Below, piece by piece: positions 52,222 through 61,810 of a DNA stretch of 64,000 nucleotides (position 1 is the stretch's first letter; every line of letters begins with the position of its first letter). Location: contig CM029636.1 of assembly GCA_017311315.1 (NCBI GenBank), forward strand, positions 24,960,043 through 25,024,042, in the 5' to 3' direction. This stretch comes from Dendrocalamus latiflorus. Lineage: Eukaryota > Streptophyta > Magnoliopsida > Poales > Poaceae. The position numbers and the translations under genes are program-made. The notes below the pieces were generated by a model. That model saw only the letters and a program-made list of their open reading frames with translations. It was not told the origin of the DNA and did not search any database.

Positions 52222-52783
52222 TAGAGATGGCAATGGGTACCCGATACCCGAATACCCGATGGGTTTTACCCGATAAAGAGACGGGTATGAAAAATTTTAT
52301 GTACCCATGGGTACGTTATTGGGCGAAATCCTCTACCCGCCGGGTAGGCGGGTGCGGGTGTGGGTATATACTACCCATACCCGCCTACCCGCGGGTAATG
52401 AATACCCGCATTAGACAACTAGACATCCCACTCAAATGTTAATTTTATTATCTGCTTGTTGTTGATTGTTTATTTGTTTGTCATATGTTGATATGGTCAT
52501 GTCAAGTATATTTATGTGATGTACTAATTTTGATCATTAGACACTTTTATGCTTGGCATGTATGATTAATGAATGTCTAAATTGATGATATTCTTATGTG
52601 TTGAACCGGGTATGCTTGCGGGTACAGGTTACCCGTCGGGTAGTAATACCCGCGCGGGTACGGGTATGGGTAAATTTTCCTACCCGCGTGCGGATACGGG
52701 TAACCCGACGGGTAAATTTACACCTAGAGGGTACGGGTATGGAATGGCAATACCCAATGGGTATTTACCCGTTGCCATCTCTA
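52222..52783. mobile_element. hAT-type MITE rich in ACCCG/GGGTA words
   Basis: 562 bp with terminal repeats TAGAGATGGCAATGGGTA and its inverse, and a perfect 8-bp duplication GATATGCC (52214-52221, 52784-52791). Both ends are packed with TACCCG/CGGGTA words in opposite sense, so each third of the element can fold on the other. Confidence 0.9.
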
Positions 52784-53060
52784 GATATGCCCCTACAGGT
52801 GTTCAGCTTGCTGTTTTTTGGATGAGAGATTTCCCATATGTAACTGGGTGTTCTCTTTTCAGCTTGTACCATGTAACCCCTGTGGAAAGTTTTTATTTGT
52901 GAATTGCAATTAATTACATCTCTCCTATTTTTTGGCAATCCTACACATGAATCCAGACATCCAGTACATCTCAATAGCTCTCAGAAAATTCCCAGTTTTG
53001 GGAACTTAAATCAATCTATTATTATTATGCGTCATATTGTTATTTAACCATCTTCCTTAA

Positions 53061-53155
53061 TTTCAATTTAAACACACCAGTTTTGTTGTTTAAAATGCAT
53101 ATTTTTGGTTTCAATTTAAACATGCCAGTTTTGTTGTTTAAAATGCATATTTTTG
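53061..53155. repeat. 48-bp tandem duplication
   Basis: Two near-identical copies starting TTTCAATTTAAACA, immediately before the DWNN exon fragment. Confidence 0.88.
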
Positions 53156-53428
53156 TATACATAAGAAGGGTTATTTTTACACTTGAAAAGGGTACTGTTT
53201 TAGTGAAGTGCTTTGACATTTCTGTTTTCTATGCTTGTTCTTGAATACAAAATATGCAGATGAAAGTGCCTTGATACCGCAGAACACAACTGTGCTGATT
53301 CGCCGAACTGCTGGACAACTGTCAGAGAAAATCGTCCTGTTCTCCTCGTAATGTCTCCTCCTCAATCTTTTATTTCACAATTTAAGTCACTATTGCCTGG
53401 TTTGGACTTTGGACAGAGAGGTGATCAG

Positions 53429-53512
53429 TCATTTGAGTTATAGTAGGAACTTAAGGGATGAAGCTGAGATTCATTTGAGTTATAGTAGGAACTTAAGGGA
53501 TGAAGCTGAGAT
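53429..53512. repeat. 42-bp perfect tandem duplication
   Basis: Two adjacent identical copies of a 42-bp unit beginning TCATTTGAGTTATAG. Confidence 0.93.
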
Positions 53513-53590
53513 TATGTGTGAAATTTGCTATCTTTTAAGTTCCTTCATTCGATGTTAATATTTTTTTTGTTCTGCTTAGACAATATGTAT

Positions 53591-53678
53591 AGATTCAGTC
53601 TGAATAATTGGTGTTTGTAATGAAAATAGACTAAAGATTCAGTCTGAATAATTGGTGTTTGTAATGAAAATAGACTAA
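53591..53678. repeat. 44-bp perfect tandem duplication
   Basis: Two adjacent copies of a unit beginning AGATTCAGTCTGAAT, only 78 bp from the previous doublet. Confidence 0.93.
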
Positions 53679-54288
53679 GGAACTCTTCTCTCTTTTCCTT
53701 TTATATCTGTTTCTGTCCAAAATGAACTAAAAATAACAAAGAGTACTATCTTATATTATATGCTCTAAAGCTCTCTCTCCAAACAGATTTTAACTGCATT
53801 ATCATTTTGCAAGGTCTTTAGCTCAAGCGTTTGAATTGGATTTGTATGAGCTGAGACCTTGCAGGGTAGCAACCGACGGCAAAGGAGATTTTTTGGTATA
53901 TACTAACATTGTGTGACTAATTGCAGGCGGAAAGTCGTAGAAGATGGTTCTATAGCTTCAAACAAGTCAGTGGTTACTGAATCAACCTCGAAATCTTGTT
54001 CTTCCACAGAAGTGCAAGATGAAGATGCTGCAATCGCAGCTGTGATTGATGCATCGGAACTCAAATGGTTAGTATACCACATTTCCTTTCCTCACAGGAA
54101 TCGTAGCTGTGATGCATCTGAACTCAAATGATGACTGCATGGAATGAGCAGAACCCAGATCCAGAATAGCAGCACTGCAGCCTCTCTCTCTCTCTCTGCA
54201 TGGTTGTTGGGGCCTGAGATCTAGGTGCTGGGGGCCTGAGCTTAATCAAATGGATTTGCTGTTCTGTATTTCTGTGCGTAAATGCAGT

Positions 54289-54870
54289 AGTAGAACAAAT
54301 GGTGCTTAGAGACATTCGAGATTTAATTCAGTCAATTGGGAAGGATATCAGAAATTATGATCTTCTTGAGGTCCATGATACAGGTAATCCCTCCCCCACC
54401 CAATAAAACTCAAGCGAATGGAAACAGATGCATATCTTATTGCATGAAAACTTACAATTCTTTTTTGATAAACTACATGGTATCAAATATATTATTATAT
54501 AATTATTCCTGTATATTAAATATTCCCGGTATTGTCTTGCTTTGTATCATGCAGATGAATTTAACAACGACATAATGAGAGAGGTTAGGGAGGAACTTTT
54601 TGTGGGTGTCGACCAAGAACATTTGGATATATATAAATCCCTTAACAAGGAGCAGCGTGCAGGATTTAATGAAATCATACATCATGTCATGAATAAGAAG
54701 ATCCAGGTGTTTTTCGTGGATGGTCCAGGAGGAACAGGAAAGACATTCCTATACAAGACACTTCTTGCTAAAGTCCGCTCAAAGGGATTAATAGCAATTG
54801 CAACGGCAACTTCCGGTATTGCGGCGTCAATATTGCCTGGAGGATGCACAACACACTCAATGTTCAAAAA
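54289..54870 (+). pseudogene. Helitron PIF1-like helicase remnant
   Basis: Exon 54289-54383 (VEQMVL, DIRDLIQSIGKDI) and exon 54555 to about 54870 (EFNNDIMREVREEL, then Walker A DGPGGTGKTFLYK and IAIATATSGIAASILPGG). Both match the helicase of the minus-strand Helitron at 55680-57362 exon for exon. Coding ends at HSMFK, where the Helitron 3' terminal sequence begins, so all downstream helicase motifs are deleted. Confidence 0.83.
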
Positions 54871-54985
54871 ATATTTGGTTATACAATATATGAGACGTGA
54901 ATCTTAATGAATCTGATTGTTCGTTTTATTTTTTACAAATTTTATCTTGTTTTGTATTTTATCGTAGCGTTAGCACGGGCACACT

Positions 54986-55159
54986 ACTTTAAACTATGTA
55001 GGCGGCCGGAGAAGGCAGATCCTAACTCCTATGACATATTTGCCTGGAAAGTTTGAATAATATTTGGATTTTCTACTTCGTTCCAATTTGGCCTACATTA
55101 CAATCCTAACCAACTCCTTTTTCTTTGCATCTGCAGATGTTGCCTGACAGTTAAGGTAA
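54986..55159 (+). other. Unassigned segment, possible exon pieces
   Basis: Lies between the first Helitron 3' end and the insertion point of the second. A possible exon (CRRPEKADPNSYDIFAWK) at about 55000-55060 and a tiny one before a GTAATT donor (55156 on the empty-site sequence) may belong with the piece at 59943-60049. No family recognised. Confidence 0.25.
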
Positions 55160-55679
55160 CTAGTATAGTGCCCGTGCTAACGCCACGGCGGCATTTTAGG
55201 GATGCACACGAAATCAACCAAACGAAGACATCCAAATGGCAAAAGTTCAGTTACAAGTCAATGAACGCTGAAATATAGATGACCACATGTGTATGATATG
55301 GTGCTTCCACATAATACGTGCAACTCAGGGCAGCATCCAATGATGGCAGCAGTCTAACCCAGTGCAGCCAGAAGCATATTAGTAGAAGGAAGACGGTTTG
55401 ATACAAAAGACTTCATCCACTCCAATGCTCGAAATCAGGATGGGGATCTAATCCTGCAACCGAATGGATGAAGTTATTAGAACGTTGAAACCACCATTGC
55501 AAAAAGAAAATGCATCCTAAAATTTTATGAGATATGAGATTCCAAATTTATAAGAATAGGCAGAAGCACATTATAACTTAAAGGCCTGTGTAGCTGCTAC
55601 TTGATTGAGTTTAAATTTAGCTGCAGATTTATTAAGAAAAAAAGAAATAGTCGTTTAGGACAATATTACCACCTTTTCA

Positions 55680-57362
55680 CCAGTCGAGGACGTCTTTATA
55701 CACAATATTTTTGGTGCTCTTCCCTGTTGGATCTAATTCCTTCTTTGGTTTTGCCAAAATTCTTGTTGTTTGCCTGGACACACCCCTCGACAACGCAACC
55801 ATTAGTCTTGTTCCATTGCACAAACCATTGTTAGGATCAAGATTGCGGAGAAGGATTACAGGGCAGTTGGTTTTTACTTTGAGCTCATGTGGGGGGAGAC
55901 CATTTGGAGTGATGGAGTTCAGGAAGTCAATAGGGTAGTTATTTCTTGTATCGTCATCGGAAGAGTCGAAGCTATGATAAATCTTTTCCTCACCTGGAAA
56001 CTTGTCAATCATACTTGCATTTAGCTGATCTACATGTTCATTTTTTGGTAGAAAGGATGGCGCATGTGCTCATATAAGCTGATGATCTAGCATTTTTCTC
56101 AAGTGATGGGAAGACTTCTTGAATGAGTTTGTTTATTGAATCTTCGTTGTCTGTATAGCCAATCAAAATATCATCTGAAAGGTGTACATAATCATCTCCA
56201 ATCATCTCTTCAGTTCCATTCCCAATTCTAAGGAGGTAATCTGCAAATCATGGGTCGGATTGAGCCCTCATGTTACGTGACAACCGTATCTTCCTTATAC
56301 CCTCCCACAAATAAGATCTCTGCAATGTAGCATCTGTTACCTGTGCTCTTGTCCCACGTGTTACCACAGGTAGGACCTGTCTAAAATCTCCACCAAATAC
56401 CATAACCTTTCCCCCAAATGGCAAACAAGAATTCATAATATCCTGCAGGGACCTATCAAGACACTCAACTGCTTGTCGCCTTGTCATTGCTACTTCATCC
56501 CAGATAATCAAGGATGCTGTACGCAGTAACTCTGCAGTGCCACTTTGCTTTGTGAAGCTGCATGTGCTATTGTCAGCAAGCTTAATTGGGATTTTGAACC
56601 TTGAGTGTGATGTGCGTCCTCCAGGCAATATGGACGCCGCAATAGCAGAAGTTGCAGTTGCAATGGCTATTAATCTCTCTGAGCGCACTCTACCAAGAAG
56701 TGCCTTATATAGGAATGTCTTTCCTGTTCCTCCAGGACCATCCACGAAAAACACTTGGCTCTTCTTATTCATTACACAATTTAATATTTCATCAAATCCT
56801 TCACGTTGTTCCTTGTTAAGAGATGTGTATATATCCAAATGTTCTTGGTGGACCGGCACAGCAAGTTCCTCCCTAACCTCTCTCATCATGTCATTGTTAA
56901 ATTCATCTGCTTGACACAAGAAAAGGAACATGAAATAAGTAAATAAAATAAAATATTTATTAGAATTATTTTCAATGATTATTACTGCTGAAAATATTAC
57001 CTGTATCATTCAGCTCAGGTAGATCATAATTCCTGACATCCTTCCCCATTGATTGAACTAAATCCCGAATGTCTGTAAGAACCATTTGTTCTACTGCTGC
57101 TGTGTTAGGATTGTCTCTGCTGTAATCTTCAGACAAAGATTCCTTGTGCTTGTCCCACAATCCACGGATGTTGGTGGCCTCACAAAATACAAGAATAGTC
57201 GCAAATAACCTTCGCAGAGCGGCAAGCATCTGAAAAGTCGTTGCCTCACTCAAGCAGTCATCAATCGTTTGATCCCTTTCTATGAGCCCTCTCTTCTCGC
57301 ATGTTTCTCTGAAAGTAGGGTACGTGATTCCAGCCACTGTCCGTAAATTCTCATATGATGTT
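55680..57362 (-). pseudogene. Helitron RepHel helicase, C-terminal portion
   Basis: Reading down from 57362: ITYPTFRETCEKRGL and an exon end at LNDT. Then from about 56910 comes the PIF1-like core: Walker A DGPGGTGKTFLYK, TATSAIAASILPGGRTSHSRFKIP, Walker B LIIWDEVAM, VMVFGGDFRQVLPV and LSRNMRA. An in-frame TGA follows at about 56246. The frame resumes with FADYLLRIGNG and DYVHLSDDILIG, then after further disruption the last motifs (about 56012-55680) NCPVILLRNLDPNNGLCNGTRL. This is the strand-separating helicase of rolling-circle transposition. The Rep/HUH part is absent, cut off by the repeat at 57363. Confidence 0.88.
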
Positions 57363-59240
57363 TGTAATGACCCACGTCGTTGATTAACCCTAATTAGCGA
57401 ATTAGGACGTTAAGTAGGATTAATTACATAAATGATAATCTAAAAATACGAGGGAATTTAAAATTTTCTTTGCAGACGTTTAAATAGAACTTAGCGAGCG
57501 ATAAACTAATACGTTGTTTTCACAATGTCATTGACGAGAGTGAATATCAAACGGTATAGACTAACGTTGTTTTCACAATGTCATCGACGAGAGTGAATAT
57601 CAAACGGTATAGACTAAGTGAGAAATAACATTCAATTGCACAAGTAAAAGTTTCCAACTCAATTAAAAAATATATATAACAGTCCGTAATACAATTGTGT
57701 AATTATTACAATTCTTGTGCAACCAATCAAGCTACATTCCCTGAGCTACAACTAAAACTGGCTTAAATTAAATAAAGATATTACAACTCTTTTTACATTA
57801 ATAACGACAATACAAATTAGTGTAAGTTTACAAGTCTCGGTATTAATCAAATGATCGTCTCGCAAACTTAGACAATTGCAACACAATTGCAACATTAGAA
57901 ACTACATTCGAGTAACATACAATATTCTGTTTACATCAATATTGAGAGAAAGCCAAATTACAATTTAGATCATTTCATACATTAAAAACTGTCGTCGAAC
58001 GGCCACCACGCGACTATTCCATTTGTGAACAAATCATTAATTATAATACCGAAAAAGACCAAACAAAAGAAAATAATTAAAAGCAGAAATTGCCGTCAGT
58101 ACCCTGGGCTGTTAGGGCCAATGCGAGAACGTCTTAGAGGCTCCCCAGACCGTCCCGGGCCGGTCGGCACCTCTCATCTCTGTGGGTGTCATCACTCGGC
58201 GATTTCCAGAAATTAAAACCCACAATACCTACCTCAGCCCAAACCCTCAATCCATGCATTTCCTCAGCCCATTATTTTCAGCCCAAAGCCACCATCATAT
58301 AAGACTTTTTAGCCCACAAAAGCCCACAAATGTAAATCTTTTATTCAAGCCCACAAAGCCCACATAATTTCTTTCCAGCCAGCAGTAGCCAGGCAAAAGT
58401 AAACCAGCAGGGAATGGTCTGAGAACCACCTTCCCAAGTGAAACCACAGCTGACCAAGAGCCAACCGAGAGCCAGTCTCAACCGAGCCACGGCCAACCGA
58501 GGCAGGGAGCAATCAAGAGCATAAGCCCACCACAGAGACCACAGTAACATCCCAAAAATATCCCAGCGTAAGCACACAAAAGGGACAAGGGGATTGGAGA
58601 AACACCACCCCAGTCCACTGGTGTCCACATTTCTCATGCAACCACCAGACCGAAAGCAACGGGGGAGGACCACGGCGGTGAAGACCGAGGGCCAACCAGG
58701 AGCGGAAGGGACGACCGAAGGCAGCGACAGCAACCACAGCGGCAAGGAGTAGAACCGCAAACCCGTGAGCCATCCCCAGGACCGTCCAGCGGCATTCGAG
58801 CACAAGCCATCCACAACCGCCAGCCATTCCAGCCCAGTTCATCCGAACAACACCCGACACCAGTAGAGGTAAATTACAACCATCAAGTACATTCTCAACA
58901 CACATGCACAACTTGAACATCAAACCATCAAGCACCATAGAACCACATCAAGCTGGCCAATTAGGGTTAAGGAAGTAGGGTAAAGGGATGGGGGGGGGAA
59001 GAAGTAGTCAAACTTACCATAGTGGCGGCGGCGGCGTGCTACCGCCGGGGTAGCCACAGCCCGACGGCCACAGCGCACTCCCCCGGCGTGCGGCGGCTCA
59101 AGCCGGCCGTGACCACCCGGGGCAACGCACCCTCCATGCCCTAGGATAACAAGAATAAAATCAGTAGCAATAGAATGAAATAGCAACCAAATCCAAAATA
59201 GATCAGGGCCGATTTGGGGAAAAGGCACCGGATCCGGGCT
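57363..59240. repeat. LTR-like repeat, copy 1
   Basis: Starts TGTAATGACCCACG inside the helicase frame. It shares several blocks in the same order and orientation with about 61900-63260: CCGAAAAAGACCAAACAAAAG, AAATTGCCGTCAG, GTCGGCACCTCTCA, TCATCACTCGGC, and a GC-rich end around GATCCGGGC. It is probably a solo LTR or half of a gypsy-like element on the minus strand. I could not find the second terminus or a target duplication. No coding domain was seen. Confidence 0.5.
57511..57616. repeat. 53-bp tandem duplication
   Basis: Two copies of a 53-bp unit beginning ACGTTGTTTTCACAATG with one mismatch, within the LTR-like repeat. Confidence 0.92.
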
Positions 59241-59511
59241 CTGGGCCCCGGAACTGGCGGCAAAGTGAGGAGGGGGGAAAGGCGCCGCGGAGAGGCGGCG
59301 CAAGGGGGCGCGTAGAGAGAGAGAGAGAGAGCCGGCGGTAGGGGAGTAGAGGCGGAGCCGGGGAGTGGAGCGGAGGTGGCGCAGAGAGGGAGAGGGAGCC
59401 GAGAGGAGAGGCGGGGAGGAGTTGAGGCGCGGCGGCGCGGCACCGAGAAGGCAGGCGGCGCGAGGGAGGAGCCGAGTGGCGCGGGCGACACAGAGGGGTC
59501 GACGCGGCGGC

Positions 59512-59668
59512 GCGGCCGGGAGAGCCGAGGAGGCGCGGGTGATGAGGGGCGTGGGAGCCAAGGGGAAGAAATGGGGGGTACTGCAGATCCGCGGCCGGGA
59601 GAGCCGAGGAGGCGCGGGTGATGAGGGGCGTGGGAGCCCAGAGGAAGAAATGGGGGTACTGCAGATCC
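59512..59668. repeat. 79-bp tandem duplication
   Basis: Two nearly identical GC-rich copies starting GCGGCCGGGAGAGCC and ending GTACTGCAGATCC, near the 5' end of the minus-strand Helitron. The region has overlapping open frames on both strands that are composition effects. Confidence 0.9.
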
Positions 59669-59861
59669 ATTGAAGGGTGACCGTCGGATATGGTTGAGTA
59701 AGGAGAGAGAATGGAGGAGAGTTAATCTGGTGCGGACGTTTTTAGGATAGTGTATTTCTGGGTGCATATTGTGGTGTGGACGTAGTTAAGGTCATGACTG
59801 TGGAGCAGCTAATTGTTGGGTGGATGTAGGATAATTTTAACTGGTGGTTTATTAGTTTAGA

Positions 59862-61686
59862 TTCCACCACCATGCTGCACAAACAAACATAGTAATGTTC
59901 CGTATTTTACTGTGTTCTCATTTGTTTCAACTACATTTTCAGGGCCTGACTGAGAAGTTTAAGGAGAAGGACACAACATATTCTGGTTCTACAACTTTTA
60001 CTTACGAGGCATTCATGTTGACCGTACTCCCTTTTCTCATTGCATGATGGGCTGATGGCAGAGTACTTCAGACTTAAGCTTTTAGCATATCATCATGCCA
60101 GTTGTATTGAAATGGTTCTGCTTGCCAGTTGTATTGAAATGGTTCTGCTTATAGAAGTGTTTTCAGCTGAGCTGTAATTCCGGGGATCTAAATAATATTA
60201 CTGCTTTGCTGGCCAGACTGTTGCTTGGAGACGGATATATTTTAGAGCTTTATGGATGATATGAATGGATAGTTCTGAAAATGCCGCAATATCTGCTTGA
60301 TCCCTTTGTGCGTTAAAAATTACGTAGTGTCATTCTCTCTCTAGAATTAGATTGGAATATCATGCTTCTTTTGCTGCTGCTCAGTCCTTTCCCCTTTCTT
60401 TCCTCTCTCTCTCTTTTGGTTTCTTGCTTCTTCGAGAACACTGCACCAAGCTGAGATCGCAAGCTTTGAGATAACAAATTAAGTATTTTCTGGCATTTTG
60501 CATCAGTGCTAATTGATCAAGAACTGTGAGTGTAGTTTAGCATTGGAAGAGGATGATGGATCTAAGAGAGTAAAAATAATCAGGAATCGTAGTGTCATAA
60601 TCAGGAATCTATCGTAGCGTTATTTTATCTTGTTTTGTATTTTACCATAGCGTTAGGCTAAATATATTTGGTTACTAGCTTCTGCTTTATGTTATCTGCT
60701 TTTCCAATGTGTTGGCCTTCTGTTCTGAGATAGTTTGTCTCCTTTCATCTGGTTTGAGTAGCTGCTGAATGATTATGGGAGCTTCTCCTCCGTGGGTTGT
60801 TAGGAGGGATTGTTTTAATACTATGATCATAAATCGCTAGGATCCGGATGCTGCGACTTCATCGGGGAGATCTGAACGTGGTCGAAAGGGTGTTCGACCA
60901 CGGTGAACAGTGATCGCCAGCATCTGAGTGATCGTAGGAGTTTGCGATCACGGTATTTCAAGTGCAGCGACAAAGCAAAGTGGTCGAACGGCTACCTGAG
61001 TGGTCGTACGGCAACAGAAGTGGTCGGAACCGGTCGAACCGGTCGTAATTGATTGGAACCGGTCGTAAAAAAAGTCCTGGAAGGTCGTAAGGCCTTTACA
61101 ACAGTGTTTTAAGGAGACTAATGAGATCATTAGATTAGGAACCAGTTCGTCCAACAGAACCTATTCCGCCTGCTTCACCCAGATACGTCGACCATACTGC
61201 CCGACGATGAGCAGCAGGACGCCTCCTCTTTTCAGTTCCTACTAATTTGCCGTCTTAAGAAAAATCTCATCACAGTGTCATGCAAATAAATTGCCTATTG
61301 TACTGCAAATTTGGTTTGTGCTTCCATTGACCTGCACTGCAATGTGGATTACTGCAAATCATTTGAGCACCCTATTGCCGGATGCGCTACACTGTCTAGC
61401 CTACTTTTGCTTTTTCACTTACCCACAGTATATGTACTGTTTGTGTTATAGACAGAAGAAGAAGAAGAGGAATAAGTGAACATTGCCGATACTACAACTC
61501 AATAACTTGTCCTAATGGACCGGACAAAAGGAGGCCGACGCGTATTTGGAGATGTATCAAATAACATAATCACATATGGAGACAAGTTTAAACAGTGTGG
61601 GGATGGAGAAAGTCGTCGGTGGGTGAGTCCAATGATGTTGTCGCCTCCTCAAAGGATCAGTCGTTATGTGACATTCATTATGTGAC
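59862..61686. other. Sequence between Helitron ends
   Basis: A possible last exon at 59943-60049 follows TTTTCAG and encodes GLTEKFKEKDTTYSGSTTF and FTYEAFMLTVLPF, then TGA. The source gene is unknown. 60096-60149 is a 27-bp tandem duplication. 60611-60657 is a partial Helitron 3'-end copy. 60850-61090 is dense in GGTCGNAC/GGTCGTAA words. No other gene is supported. Confidence 0.4.
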
Positions 61687-61810
61687 AAAAATATTTGGTT
61701 ATACAATATATGAGACGTGAATCTTAATGAATCTGATTGTTCGTTTTATTTTTTACAAATTTTATCTTGTTTTGTATTTTACCGTAGCGTTAGCACGGGC
61801 ACACTACTAG
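61687..61810 (+). mobile_element. Helitron 3' terminus, second copy
   Basis: Nearly identical to about 54878-54985 for its full length, ending CCGTAGCGTTAGCACGGGCA and ACTACTAG before a host T, the classic CTAG|T end. Its 5' end is not identified. It may end a separate Helitron, or be the original end of the element that begins at 48376. Confidence 0.75.

Larger units (their letters stand above)
53260..54067 (+). pseudogene. DWNN/RBBP6-like gene fragment, two exons
   Basis: Exon 53260-53347 (after ATATGCAG, before GTAATG) encodes DESALIPQNTTVLIRRTAG, the end of a DWNN ubiquitin-like domain as found in RBBP6/PQT3-type E3 ligases. Exon 53927-54067 (after TTGCAG, before GTTAGT) continues in frame with RKVVEDGSIASNKSVV and DEDAAIAAVIDASELKW, the acidic stretch that follows DWNN in this family. 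In between are two perfect tandem duplications, probably in intron sequence. A partial repeat of the second exon end lies at 54101-54130. It is another captured fragment. Confidence 0.68.
48376..54985 (+). mobile_element. Chimeric Helitron carrying gene fragments
   Basis: The 5' end is TCTAAACTAATAAACC after a host A, the TCT-TA start of plant Helitrons. The same about 225 bp begin the inverted Helitron ending at 59861. The 3' region (about 54878-54985) ends in a short hairpin and GCACGGGCACACTAC, matching the clean Helitron terminus at 61810 except that the last CTAG is altered. Inside, in one orientation and with introns, are pieces of three unrelated genes plus a Helitron helicase remnant. 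This is the arrangement of gene-capturing grass Helitrons. Alternatively the true 3' end is 61810 with other elements nested. Confidence 0.75.
55160..59861 (-). mobile_element. Helitron on the minus strand, helicase-bearing
   Basis: The 5' end TCTAAACTAATAAACC is at 59861 and the 3' end CTAG at 55163-55160, preceded by a hairpin CCGTG-GCGTTAG-CACGG. It is inserted between host A (55159) and T (59862), as Helitrons do, with no target duplication. Its first about 220 bp match those of the Helitron at 48376. It carries the C-terminal helicase part of a RepHel protein, and an LTR-like repeat interrupts the helicase at 57363. No Rep endonuclease domain was seen. Confidence 0.82.

Noticed and set aside
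59141..59767. Open frames of 150-210 codons near 59.2-59.8 kb
   Set aside because: They arise from a GC-rich 79-bp duplicated leader and have no conserved motif.
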